12,544 nucleotides of DNA from Candidatus Niyogibacteria bacterium CG10_big_fil_rev_8_21_14_0_10_42_19 (GCA_002774705.1 PFCN01000021.1:1-12544); one strand, 5' to 3'. Counted from the first letter of the stretch, positions 5,665-12,434 are shown. A program made the numbers and translations. Notes: generated from the sequence alone by a model not told the origin.

Positions 5665-7872
5665 ATGATGAAAAAAAATCGTCATCCAAAAAAGCCCGGA
5701 AAGAAAGGTTGGTTTGAGGGCTTAAACCAAGAGACCAAACAGTCGGTTTTCGCGGTTTTTTCATTTTGCGTGTCGTTCATATTAGTCCTTTCCATCACTG
5801 GAAGAGCCGGCGTTGTCGGCGCTTTTATAGAACGAATATTCGAAAGATCGTTCGGTAAAATGGAGTTTTTAATCCCCATTTTATTTTTTATTGTCGGTTT
5901 CTCTTTAGTCTTGTCTTTCCGTCCCTCTTTCTTACTGCCAACGGTCATCGGTGGGCTCTTATTCTTGTTCAGCACGCTTGGTGCCGCCGACATAGTTTTT
6001 GGTGATAGAGTGGCCGGTGTTGCCGGAATGATCGTGGCGAAGCCTCTGGTCGGACTTTTTGATTTTTGGGCATCCCTCATTATTGTTATGGCGTTGTTCG
6101 TTATTTCTATCCTAGTGGTAATGAACTCCTCCATTCTTAAAAGAAAGGACCTCGAAGAAGATGATGATGGAGAGAAGAAACTCTCATTTTTCGGGATTGT
6201 AGCAGGAATCTTTAAAAGAAAGAAGAAAAATATTGATCTTGCCCCGGCGGAAATTAAGACAAGCGAAGAGGCGAAAGAAGAGGTGGTTATTGAAAAAAAT
6301 AAACCGGAGAAGATCGGAAGGATTGAACACACGAAAGAAGGAGAATTTTTAGTTGCCAAAAATCCGGGCAAAGAGCGTTCTCATCAGGGGTTCAAGCCCA
6401 TTCCTTTTGACCTGCTTGAAGATGATCGAGGTAAACCATCTTCCGGGGATATAAAAGCCAACGCTAATATAATCCAAAGGACTTTTAAAAATTTTGGGAT
6501 TGATGTCGAGATGGCCGAAGTAAGCGTCGGTCCCTCCGTTACCCAATATACTTTACGTCCCGCACAGGGGGTAAAACTCTCGCGTATCACCGCTTTGCAC
6601 AACGACCTTGCTTTAGCTCTTGCCGCCCACCCCATTAGAATAGAGGCTCCCATTCCCGGACGTTCGGTTGTGGGCATCGAAATACCTAACCGAGTTATCG
6701 CTTTGGTCGGTCTTAAAAAATTAATCGGCTCCGACGAGTTTATGCACTCAAAACACGCGCTTAACCTGGCTTTAGGCAAGGATGTTTCTGGAAAATCGGT
6801 TTTCGCCTCCATAAATAAAATGCCCCATCTTCTTATAGCCGGTTCTACCGGTTCCGGTAAGTCGGTTGCTATTCACGCAATGATGCTCTCGCTTTTGTAC
6901 CGAAACGGCCCCGGTCAGCTTAAATTCTTGCTTATAGACCCCAAGAGGGTTGAGCTTTCGTCATATTCGGGTATTCCTCATCTTTTGGCTCCGGTCATCA
7001 CTGACGCCAAAAAAGCGATACTCGCGCTCAAATGGTGCACCTCCGAGATGGAAAGGCGCTATGAGTATATTTCTGCCGCAGGCGTGCGTGATATTCTTTC
7101 ATATCAGGCAACCGCTCAGTCTCAAGAACATCCCATGCCTTACATAATGATCGTTATTGATGAATTGGCCGATATTATGGCCACTTATCCTCGGGAGCTT
7201 GAGGCCTCCATCGTGCGTCTTGCTCAAATGTCACGCGCCGTAGGTATTCATTTGGTTGTTTCCACTCAGAGGCCGTCCGTTGAAGTTATTACCGGACTTA
7301 TTAAAGCCAACATTACTTCGCGTATTGCTTTTCAGGTTGCCTCCCAAGTCGATTCGCGCACTATCCTTGATATGGCCGGCGCCGAAAAACTTTTAGGGAA
7401 CGGTGACATGCTTTTCCTTGCCGGGGACGCCGCAAAACCAAGAAGGATTCAGGGTTCTTTTGTTTCTGAAAAAGAAGTCTCCAAGATCGCCCAGTACGTC
7501 GAGGAGGCTTATTCCGAATACGCTATAAACGAACGCGAATCGATCGATGTTTCTTCCGTGGAAGAAAAGGGCAAAAGTATTTTTGATGACGTATCCATAC
7601 AGGATGTCTCCGAAGATGATCTTTATATGGAGGCCGAGAATATTGTAATGGAGGCGGGAAAGGCCTCCGCGTCTTATCTTCAGCGTCGTTTGCGCGTAGG
7701 TTATGCTCGCGCCGCCCGTCTTTTGGATATGCTTGAAGAAAGAGGGATCGTCGGCCCGGGAGAAGGAGCAAAGGCCCGCGAAGTGTATGGTGCCAAGACC
7801 TTTGAGGAATCAAAAAAAGAAGAAAAGGAAACAGGAGGAGGCGAGGACTTTTTTAAGACAATGCAGTCGTAA
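5665..7872 (+). CDS. ftsK: DNA translocase FtsK/SpoIIIE
   Basis: FtsK is the septum-anchored, ATP-driven pump that clears and aligns chromosome ends during division. The 735-residue protein has about four N-terminal membrane helices (roughly 26-44, 66-84, 88-112 and 131-153), a charged linker rich in Lys and Glu (about 157-260), the alpha/beta motor (about 262-615) and the C-terminal winged-helix gamma domain (about 650-710) that reads DNA polarity sequences. Walker A is GSTGSGKS (393-400) and Walker B is IMIVIDELAD (494-503). The conserved DPKRVEL (425-431) and EMERRY (461-466) motifs are intact, as is the gamma signature LQRRLRVGYARAARLLDMLE (672-691). Two ATGs stand in tandem at 5665 and 5668, with no ribosome-binding site. 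The linker is short relative to proteobacterial FtsK, as is usual in SpoIIIE-type proteins. Confidence 0.97.
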   Translation: MMKKNRHPKKPGKKGWFEGLNQETKQSVFAVFSFCVSFILVLSITGRAGVVGAFIERIFERSFGKMEFLIPILFFIVGFSLVLSFRPSFLLPTVIGGLLFLFSTLGAADIVFGDRVAGVAGMIVAKPLVGLFDFWASLIIVMALFVISILVVMNSSILKRKDLEEDDDGEKKLSFFGIVAGIFKRKKKNIDLAPAEIKTSEEAKEEVVIEKNKPEKIGRIEHTKEGEFLVAKNPGKERSHQGFKPIPFDLLEDDRGKPSSGDIKANANIIQRTFKNFGIDVEMAEVSVGPSVTQYTLRPAQGVKLSRITALHNDLALALAAHPIRIEAPIPGRSVVGIEIPNRVIALVGLKKLIGSDEFMHSKHALNLALGKDVSGKSVFASINKMPHLLIAGSTGSGKSVAIHAMMLSLLYRNGPGQLKFLLIDPKRVELSSYSGIPHLLAPVITDAKKAILALKWCTSEMERRYEYISAAGVRDILSYQATAQSQEHPMPYIMIVIDELADIMATYPRELEASIVRLAQMSRAVGIHLVVSTQRPSVEVITGLIKANITSRIAFQVASQVDSRTILDMAGAEKLLGNGDMLFLAGDAAKPRRIQGSFVSEKEVSKIAQYVEEAYSEYAINERESIDVSSVEEKGKSIFDDVSIQDVSEDDLYMEAENIVMEAGKASASYLQRRLRVGYARAARLLDMLEERGIVGPGEGAKAREVYGAKTFEESKKEEKETGGGEDFFKTMQS

Positions 7873-7892
7873 AAAATGTAAAATTAAAAAAT

Positions 7893-7927
7893 CTCCGCCC
7901 GAGGCGGATCCGCCTTTGGCGGAAAAA
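7893..7927 (+). repeat. GC-rich double-hairpin palindromic element (copy 2)
   Basis: Two back-to-back hairpins, CCGCC-CGA-GGCGG (7895-7907) and CCGCC-TTT-GGCGG (7910-7922), are joined so that the centre GGCGGATCCGCC (7903-7914) is itself a perfect palindrome. The element is followed by AAAAA. Near-identical AT words flank it (7872-7885 and 7923-7936; 13 of 14 bases), though these are low-complexity. On the minus strand the element is followed by a T-rich run and could terminate transcription in that direction. Confidence 0.6.
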
Positions 7928-7947
7928 TGAAAAATTTTGGTCTTATA

Positions 7948-7978
7948 AAGTTTTGCTTCGCAAAATTTATTAATTTTT
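7948..7978 (+). terminator. Possible weak terminator after ftsK
   Basis: AAGTTTTGC (7948-7956) and GCAAAATTT (7960-7968) form a 9-bp stem with one G-T pair and a TTC loop. A T-run (7974-7978) begins 5 bases later. The distance and the AT-rich stem make this weaker than the terminators at 5424 and 9869. Confidence 0.35.
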
Positions 7979-8029
7979 AAATTTTAAATTGTCATTTTAT
8001 ATTTTTATTTTTACATTTTAAATTAACGT

Positions 8030-8392
8030 ATGTCCCCCTTGTTTCGTAATTTTCTATTTGTTATACTCGGTTTAATATTCACGGGTTATCTTGTTTTCCA
8101 GCTTCGCGGTTTTTTTCTGGCCCCCTCGCTTTCATTATTTGAGCCCGCGCAGGGGAGCCATTTTTATTCAAGCCGTGTCATTGTAAGCGGTAAGACCGTG
8201 GACGCCGCTTTACTCACCGTTAATGGGCGGAGAATTTTTACGGATGAAAAAGGCAATTTTGAAGAAGAATTAGTCTTGCCTTACGGGTTGAATGTCATAA
8301 GCGTTTCTGCCGAAAGAAAATTCGGGAAAAGATTTACGGACGAAAGAATAGTGTATGTCACCGGCTATCCGACTGAAGAAGACGAGAAATAG
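8030..8392 (+). CDS. Membrane-anchored Ig-like domain protein of unknown function
   Basis: A 120-residue protein with an N-terminal membrane anchor (7-29) and one exported Ig-like beta-sandwich (about 34-111). The pattern F-E-P-A-Q-G-S, then IVSGKT, LLTVNG, a D-x-x-GNF turn and ELVLPYGLNVISVSA, is what small Ig-like domains of the glucodextranase B type show; such anchored single-domain proteins are frequent in Patescibacteria. It lies between ftsK and recA, 157 bases after the former. No ribosome-binding site is seen; a -10-like TAAATT (8019-8024) ends 5 bases before the ATG. The binding partner is unknown. A cell-surface or septal role is a guess from its neighbour only. Confidence 0.72.
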   Translation: MSPLFRNFLFVILGLIFTGYLVFQLRGFFLAPSLSLFEPAQGSHFYSSRVIVSGKTVDAALLTVNGRRIFTDEKGNFEEELVLPYGLNVISVSAERKFGKRFTDERIVYVTGYPTEEDEK

Positions 8393-8493
8393 AAATTAAA
8401 ATTCGAAAATTATTAAATGCAAATCGGCCATCGTAAATCAAGAACCGGGTTTAAAAATTTAGAAATTTAAATTTATTTAAAAATTATAAAATT

Positions 8494-8526
8494 TTCGCCC
8501 GAGGCGGGTCAGTCTCGGACGGAAAA
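8494..8526 (+). repeat. GC-rich palindromic element (copy 3, diverged)
   Basis: It starts TTCGCCCGAGGCGG, identical to copy 2 over CGCCCGAGGCGG, and ends GGACGGAAAAA like copy 2, while the middle has diverged. CCGAG (8499-8503) can pair with CTCGG (8514-8518), and the stem extends outward to TTC/GAA with a bulge and a mismatch, so a hairpin is retained despite the changes. The rest of the 8393-8553 spacer is AT-rich low-complexity sequence. Confidence 0.55.
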
Positions 8527-8537
8527 AATTTATCATT

Positions 8538-8555
8538 TAAAATTATTGTAAATAT
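8538..8555 (+). promoter_or_regulatory. AT-rich start region of recA
   Basis: Two -10-like hexamers precede the ATG: TAAAAT (8538-8543) and TATTGT (8544-8549). Either would give a leader of only 0-5 bases. No good -35 box is seen. The 14-mer ATTATTGTAAATAT (8542-8555) is identical to one upstream of ftsK (5626-5639). No LexA-type box was recognised. Confidence 0.3.
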
Positions 8556-9555
8556 GGTAAAAAAATCTACAAAAGAACAATCTGACGGGAAGCGCGCCAA
8601 CCTCGAAAGCGCAATTAAAGAGATACAGGCAAAATATGGCGAGGGCTCAATTATGAAACTTGGTGATGCTCCGCGGGTGGACGTGGACGTCATACCCACC
8701 GGCTCTTTCGCACTCGATATTGCTTTAGGTGTGGGAGGTTTTCCGCGAGGTCGCATTATTGAGGTATATGGTCCGGAGTCTTCCGGCAAAACCACTTTAG
8801 CGCTTCATACCGTTGCGGAGGCCCAAAAGCAAGGAGGAATGGCCGCGTTTGTGGATGCCGAACACGCGCTTGACCCGGAATATGCCAAAAAAATAGGAGT
8901 AAAAATAGACGATCTGCTTATATCCCAGCCGGACACCGGAGAGCAGGCGCTGGAAATAGTCGAAAATCTTATCCGTTCAGGTGCCGTTGATATTGTGGTG
9001 ATTGACTCGGTCGCCGCGCTTACCCCTCGCGCGGAGATAGAAGGCGATATGGGTCAACAGCATATAGGATTGCAAGCGCGCCTTATGTCGCACGCCTTAA
9101 GAAAACTTTCGGCCATAATTTCCCGCACAAAGACCGTAGTTATATTCATAAACCAGATTCGGATGCAGATCGGTATCATGTTCGGCAATCCCGAAATTAC
9201 TCCGGGAGGGAAAGCGTTGAAATTTTATGCTTCGGTCCGCACCGAGGTGCGCAGAGCCGCCCAGATCAAAAAAGGGGAAGAAGTGATAGGTAACCGCGTG
9301 AGAGCCAAGGTAGTTAAAAATAAAGTGGCTCCTCCGTTCAGGACATGCGAATTTGATCTTATGTTCAACGAAGGAATATCTTTTGAGGGTGATGTTTTGA
9401 GTCTAGCGATTAAGCACGACATAGTTAAAAAATCCGGAGCATTTTTGTCATACAGTTCCACTAAACTTGGTCAGGGTTTTGAGAACGCCAAAATTTTTCT
9501 TAAAGAAAATACCGCTTTACGAGATGAGATAGTAAACAAAATTAAAGAAATTTAG
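8554..9555 (+). CDS. recA: Recombinase A
   Basis: RecA forms the ATP-dependent filament on single-stranded DNA that carries out homologous strand exchange. The 333-residue protein has the N-terminal helix domain (to about 35), Walker A GPESSGKT (73-80), the catalytic region after it with DAEHALDP (101-108), Walker B VVIDSVA (148-154), DNA-binding loop L1 around EIEGDMGQQH (161-170) and loop L2 around FGNPEITPGGKALKF (210-224). All key residues look intact. It ends without the long acidic C-terminal tail of many RecA proteins, so it is slightly short for the family. The ATG at 8554 has no ribosome-binding site, and the reading begins MVKKSTKEQS, a normal basic start. Confidence 0.98.
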   Translation: MVKKSTKEQSDGKRANLESAIKEIQAKYGEGSIMKLGDAPRVDVDVIPTGSFALDIALGVGGFPRGRIIEVYGPESSGKTTLALHTVAEAQKQGGMAAFVDAEHALDPEYAKKIGVKIDDLLISQPDTGEQALEIVENLIRSGAVDIVVIDSVAALTPRAEIEGDMGQQHIGLQARLMSHALRKLSAIISRTKTVVIFINQIRMQIGIMFGNPEITPGGKALKFYASVRTEVRRAAQIKKGEEVIGNRVRAKVVKNKVAPPFRTCEFDLMFNEGISFEGDVLSLAIKHDIVKKSGAFLSYSSTKLGQGFENAKIFLKENTALRDEIVNKIKEI

Positions 9556-9610
9556 GGGTTTGTCCGTCTTTTTTGAAATGGTGGTTGGCGGTCTTATTTA
9601 AATAAATTAT

Positions 9611-9829
9611 ATGGTTGAAAATAAATTAACCCTGAATTATCTGGTGAAAAATATTTCCGTAGTCATCGGGTTGGTTTTAATTTGGCGAGGAATATGGTAT
9701 GTGCTGGACGCTACGGATAAATTAATCTTTGGCGGTAGCCATGCTTGGACGGCATTAGGTGGCATTATTATTGGGTTGCTTATTTTATATTTGCCGGACA
9801 AAGATCTAAAAGAAATCGAAAAATTATAA
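9611..9829 (+). CDS. Small two-helix membrane protein, unknown function
   Basis: A 72-residue protein with two hydrophobic segments (about 12-33 and 45-62) joined by a short loop containing FGGSH (40-44), and a charged C-terminal tail from LPDKDL onward. It resembles conserved hypothetical membrane proteins of Patescibacteria, which I know only as uncharacterised. It follows recA by 55 bases and is closed by a strong terminator, so it may be read through from recA or from its own AT-rich start region (TAAATA, 9599-9604, ends 6 bases before the ATG). No ribosome-binding site is seen. Confidence 0.7.
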   Translation: MVENKLTLNYLVKNISVVIGLVLIWRGIWYVLDATDKLIFGGSHAWTALGGIIIGLLILYLPDKDLKEIEKL

Positions 9830-9868
9830 GAGTCAATATTTTACGGGTAATTAGAAATAACCAACTTT

Positions 9869-9896
9869 AAAAAACCAGTTTTAAAATTGGTTTTTT
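9869..9896. terminator. Hairpin terminator, usable in both directions
   Basis: A 28-base inverted repeat runs from AAAAAACCAG to TTGGTTTTTT, with a single G-T pair as its only departure from perfect symmetry. The strand ends in six T residues and begins with six A residues, so it could stop transcription from either side. It lies 39 bases after the small membrane protein gene. Confidence 0.85.
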
Positions 9897-9947
9897 GATA
9901 TGCGTTTGTTTTACTTTCTATGGTCTAATTCGTGCGAATAGGCGAAT

Positions 9948-9971
9948 GGGTAGGTGTGTGGGTGGTTTTGG
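9948..9971 (+). other. G-rich tract, possible two-tier G-quadruplex
   Basis: Within an AT-rich spacer, one strand carries GGG (9948-9950), GG (9953-9954), GGG (9960-9962), GG (9964-9965) and GG (9970-9971), with loops of 1 to 5 bases. That is enough for a two-tetrad quadruplex on the plus strand or its RNA. The rest of 9897-10024 holds only the promoter-like sequence noted below. Confidence 0.3.
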
Positions 9972-9984
9972 ACGCATTTTAAAT

Positions 9985-9990
9985 TATAAT
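9985..9990 (+). promoter_or_regulatory. -10-like TATAAT upstream of the short ORF at 10025
   Basis: TATAAT (9985-9990) is a perfect -10 hexamer, 34 bases before the ATG at 10025, but no good -35 box stands 16-18 bases before it. The following ATTATTGGTAAAT (9995-10007) nearly repeats the 14-mer found upstream of ftsK and recA. Confidence 0.35.
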
Positions 9991-10024
9991 ATATATTATT
10001 GGTAAATTTAAAAAATAGTTAAGT

Positions 10025-10183
10025 ATGAAAAGGAATATATTTTTATTATTGCTATTTTTGATAATTTTGCCCAATTTAATTTCGGCGTGCGGGTCTTTTC
10101 TAGTTCCCGAAATTCATTCCTTTTGGGAAAAAGGCGAATTAAATTATGTGTTAGACATGTACACGCCTGGAGGGTCACCATAA
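10025..10183 (+). CDS. Short signal-peptide ORF (52 aa), possibly the 5' part of a broken gene
   Basis: The ORF starts MKRNIFLLLLFLIILPNL and continues ISACGSF, a convincing export signal with a lipobox-like ISAC (Cys 22), followed by about 30 polar residues ending TPGGSP before a TAA at 10181. The same frame stays open after that stop, from 10184 to a TGA at 10256, and encodes a strongly hydrophobic stretch (beginning ILLFLFVELILI) that would make a membrane helix. The gene may therefore be a 77-codon exported single-pass protein interrupted by a nonsense change or a sequence error, or the first part may be a genuine mini-lipoprotein. I recognise no homologue. AAAAGG lies inside the coding start, not upstream, so there is no ribosome-binding site. 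Confidence 0.42.
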   Translation: MKRNIFLLLLFLIILPNLISACGSFLVPEIHSFWEKGELNYVLDMYTPGGSP

Positions 10184-10291
10184 ATATTATTATTTCTTTT
10201 CGTAGAGCTTATTTTAATCACCGTTCTTGTGGGTTTAGTCGCACCTACATTTTGTTGACCATTAAGATTACTGAATTAATTAAATAAATAT

Positions 10292-11335
10292 ATGCCAAAC
10301 CAAGAAGTTTTAAATTATATAAAAGAAAGCAAGGCCTCGGGCGCGTCCGATGATGTTATCAGGACGGAATTGATAAAAGCCGGCTGGTTTGAAGCGGAGG
10401 TGAATGAGGCGTTGGATGCTTTTTCCACGCAAAACCCGAACATAAAGCCATATTGGCAGTCGGGCGAGTCGAAGAGGTTTAAATTTATGATAGTCATGAT
10501 AATAGGAGCGTTTTTGATACTTGGAGGAGGCGCGGGCGCAGCTTACTACTTTTTTGTGGCTAAAGAAGAGCCTATGAATGTGGCAGAACTTAACGCAAAG
10601 GACCAGGCAACGGTTCAAGTTCCAGGCAACCCGTCAGAATCTACCCTGCCTGATGAAGCTATAATAGTTACTAATTTTTCAGGACTTGTTCCGGTTGATT
10701 ATTCTATTGATGACGACGGAGAGATAACATTTAATATTAAAAATAATTTTAACGATATTAATGCATATATTTTGAACTTTAAAATAGATTCTCAAGAATA
10801 CATTCTTCCTTTGAAAACTTTTATACGCGGTAGAACCTCGCCAGAACCTTTTTATTTGTCGATCCCTTCCGCGAAAGATCTAAATATCGGAGATAAGTAT
10901 TCTTATAGTTTGGAAATTGTATATAGATATTTGGCAAAACCGGAAGCGGGGGGAGGATTTGTGGAGGACGTTAGCAAAGGAACGATCTCCGGTATTATTG
11001 TTCCCTTAGTTAGTACTCCCCGAGAAACATTGATCAAATTTGCAGATGCCCTGGCATTTGATAATATTGATGGTGCGTCAAGTTTTATAATAAAAGAAGA
11101 CCTCGCCGAAGCAGTGTTAGTATTGAAATTGATGGAGCCTGAAGACAGAATAGCTCTTGGTCAATTTATGAGGTTAGGAATAGATCTTCCCGAACAAGAA
11201 TCGTTGGGAGAGGAAGTCGCCGGATTTATTGTAATAAATGATCCTAAAGAAGGAACGATAAAAACTCCAGTAAATTTTAAATTGGCAAATGACATGTGGT
11301 TTATAGGCAACACGTGGTTTATAAGTAGTTTTTAA
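10292..11335 (+). CDS. Single-pass membrane protein with N-terminal helical domain, unknown function
   Basis: This 347-residue protein has a cytoplasmic helical domain (about 4-45), a membrane helix (65-89) and a large exported part (90-347). The N-terminal domain reads YIKESKASGASDDVIRTELI and then AGWFEAEVNEAL, the short helical module (G-x-S at the turn, GW, V, AL) that recurs before membrane anchors in many Patescibacteria proteins and whose role is unknown. Residues 110-215 look beta-rich. Residues 224-347 begin TPRETLIKFADAL and end with a WFIGNTWFISSF strand, a layout that recalls exported NTF2-like or DUF4878-like domains, though I cannot confirm this. No ribosome-binding site is present; the ATG follows AAATAAATAT. 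Its stop lies 13 bases from the stop of rpsR on the other strand, with no terminator between. Confidence 0.75.
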   Translation: MPNQEVLNYIKESKASGASDDVIRTELIKAGWFEAEVNEALDAFSTQNPNIKPYWQSGESKRFKFMIVMIIGAFLILGGGAGAAYYFFVAKEEPMNVAELNAKDQATVQVPGNPSESTLPDEAIIVTNFSGLVPVDYSIDDDGEITFNIKNNFNDINAYILNFKIDSQEYILPLKTFIRGRTSPEPFYLSIPSAKDLNIGDKYSYSLEIVYRYLAKPEAGGGFVEDVSKGTISGIIVPLVSTPRETLIKFADALAFDNIDGASSFIIKEDLAEAVLVLKLMEPEDRIALGQFMRLGIDLPEQESLGEEVAGFIVINDPKEGTIKTPVNFKLANDMWFIGNTWFISSF

Positions 11336-11348
11336 ATGTTTTTTGGAT

Positions 11349-11558
11349 TTAACTCGTCATGAAAGGCACGAGTCCCAGGACGCGCGCTCTTTTTACGGCT
11401 TGAGCCATTTTTCTTTGGTGTTTGGCGCAGACCGATGTTTTGCGTTTCGGGAGGATTTTTGACTGCGGGCTTAAAAAACGCTTAAGCACTTCCGCGTCCT
11501 TATAATTTATTGATTTTATGTTTGATGTGCAAAAATAGCACTGTTTAGTATCAGACAT
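11349..11558 (-). CDS. rpsR: 30S ribosomal protein S18, zinc-binding form
   Basis: S18 binds 16S rRNA in the platform of the small subunit next to S6. The 69-residue protein has the full core, including NYKDAEVLKRFLS (18-30), KRKTSVCAKHQRK (38-50) and AVKRARVLGLVPF (54-66). Two Cys at 7 and 10 (CYFC) and Cys 44 with His 47 (CAKH) match the zinc-binding (C+) variant of S18. It is last in the rpsF-ssb-rpsR operon, starting 4 bases after the ssb stop with only AT-rich sequence before the ATG. It is near the short end of the family range. Confidence 0.97.
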   Translation of the reverse strand: MSDTKQCYFCTSNIKSINYKDAEVLKRFLSPQSKILPKRKTSVCAKHQRKMAQAVKRARVLGLVPFMTS

Positions 11559-11562
11559 ATAT

Positions 11563-11991
11563 TTAAAAAGGTATATCTTCGGGGTTTATGTCTTCTTCGC
11601 CGTAATTTACCGACTCAACTTCTTCTTTAGGCGGAGTGTCGGCGCTTTCGACGGGCGTTTTTTGTCCCGACTTTGGTCCTAATTGCAGGCGCTCGCCGAT
11701 TATTTCGGTTCGCCAGCGTTTCTGGCCGTCTTGACCGGCCCATGATCTGGTTTGTATCCTTCCTTCGATCATCACCATACTTCCTTTGAATAGGTATTGT
11801 TTTGCGATCTCGGCCAGTTTTCCGAAAAGGACTACGTTATGAAATTCGGCCTGTTGCTGTTTTTGTCCGTCTTTGTTCCAAAAACGGTTGGTAGCTATTC
11901 CGAAATTTGCTACCGCTTGTCCCGAAGGAAGATTGCGTATCTCCGGGTCGCGCGTCATATTGCCTATAATGAATGCTTTGTTGAGATTCAT
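11563..11991 (-). CDS. ssb: Single-stranded DNA-binding protein
   Basis: SSB coats single-stranded DNA during replication and repair and recruits partners through its C-terminal tip. The 142-residue protein has the OB fold at about 1-105, starting with NKAFIIGNMTRDPEIR and including WNKDGQ and FHNVVLFGKLAE, then a polar linker and the acidic tip ending PEDIPF, which matches the conserved partner-binding end. It sits between rpsF (28-base gap) and rpsR (4-base gap), the classic arrangement. The linker is short, as expected in a reduced genome. No ribosome-binding site is visible before the ATG. Confidence 0.97.
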   Translation of the reverse strand: MNLNKAFIIGNMTRDPEIRNLPSGQAVANFGIATNRFWNKDGQKQQQAEFHNVVLFGKLAEIAKQYLFKGSMVMIEGRIQTRSWAGQDGQKRWRTEIIGERLQLGPKSGQKTPVESADTPPKEEVESVNYGEEDINPEDIPF

Positions 11992-12019
11992 AAATTAATG
12001 ATTAGTTGATAAAAATTAT

Positions 12020-12430
12020 TTATCCCAATATTTCTTCAAGTTTTTGGTCGATCTTTTCTATGCGCTCGATCTCTTCTTCGGTGACCACCTTTTTCTTGGT
12101 TTTAATTTTTCGTTTCACGAATTCTTCACGCTTGGTCTCGATTACGCTTGCCCTAATGACTCCCGGGAGGCTCTTTATTTTATTTGAAAGGTCGTTTATA
12201 CCGGACGGTTTCATTAGAAATTTAAGCCATCCAAAAAATCCTTCCGTCTGCTGTTTTATTGGATAAGCTGTTTTATGACGCCTAAGGGGGGATTCCTCGA
12301 CAATGATATTTTTGGTGTTTTCGACCAACTCTCTTAGGTTTCTTGAGGTTTCGTTGGCTTTTTCTTCATCCAAAAGGCCACTTATGAAATAAGCCGCCTC
12401 GTATAGTTTTGGTTCTTTTTCGCTGGACAT
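12020..12430 (-). CDS. rpsF: 30S ribosomal protein S6
   Basis: S6 pairs with S18 on the small-subunit platform. The 136-residue protein shows the S6 pattern: YEAAYFISG near the start, a helix rich in Glu and Asn, then RRHKTAYPIKQQTEGFFGWL (50-69), followed by the closing strand around VIRASVIETKREE. The C-terminal tail (about 105-136) is lysine- and glutamate-rich and extends past the core fold, longer than in minimal S6 proteins. It is the first gene of the operon, directly after a predicted promoter. Confidence 0.95.
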   Translation of the reverse strand: MSSEKEPKLYEAAYFISGLLDEEKANETSRNLRELVENTKNIIVEESPLRRHKTAYPIKQQTEGFFGWLKFLMKPSGINDLSNKIKSLPGVIRASVIETKREEFVKRKIKTKKKVVTEEEIERIEKIDQKLEEILG

Positions 12431-12434
12431 GAAG

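Noticed and set aside
5682..6371. 229-codon minus-strand ORF
   Set aside because: It is antisense to the FtsK membrane region and charged linker. Its Ser/Phe/Lys-rich product is what the reverse strand of that sequence would give.
8463..8474. Perfect 12-bp palindrome AAATTTAAATTT
   Set aside because: Palindromes of A and T runs are expected by chance in this low-complexity spacer.
10087..10287. 66-codon plus-strand ORF
   Set aside because: It overlaps the signal-peptide ORF in another frame, has an arginine- and histidine-rich product without domain features, and has no start signal.
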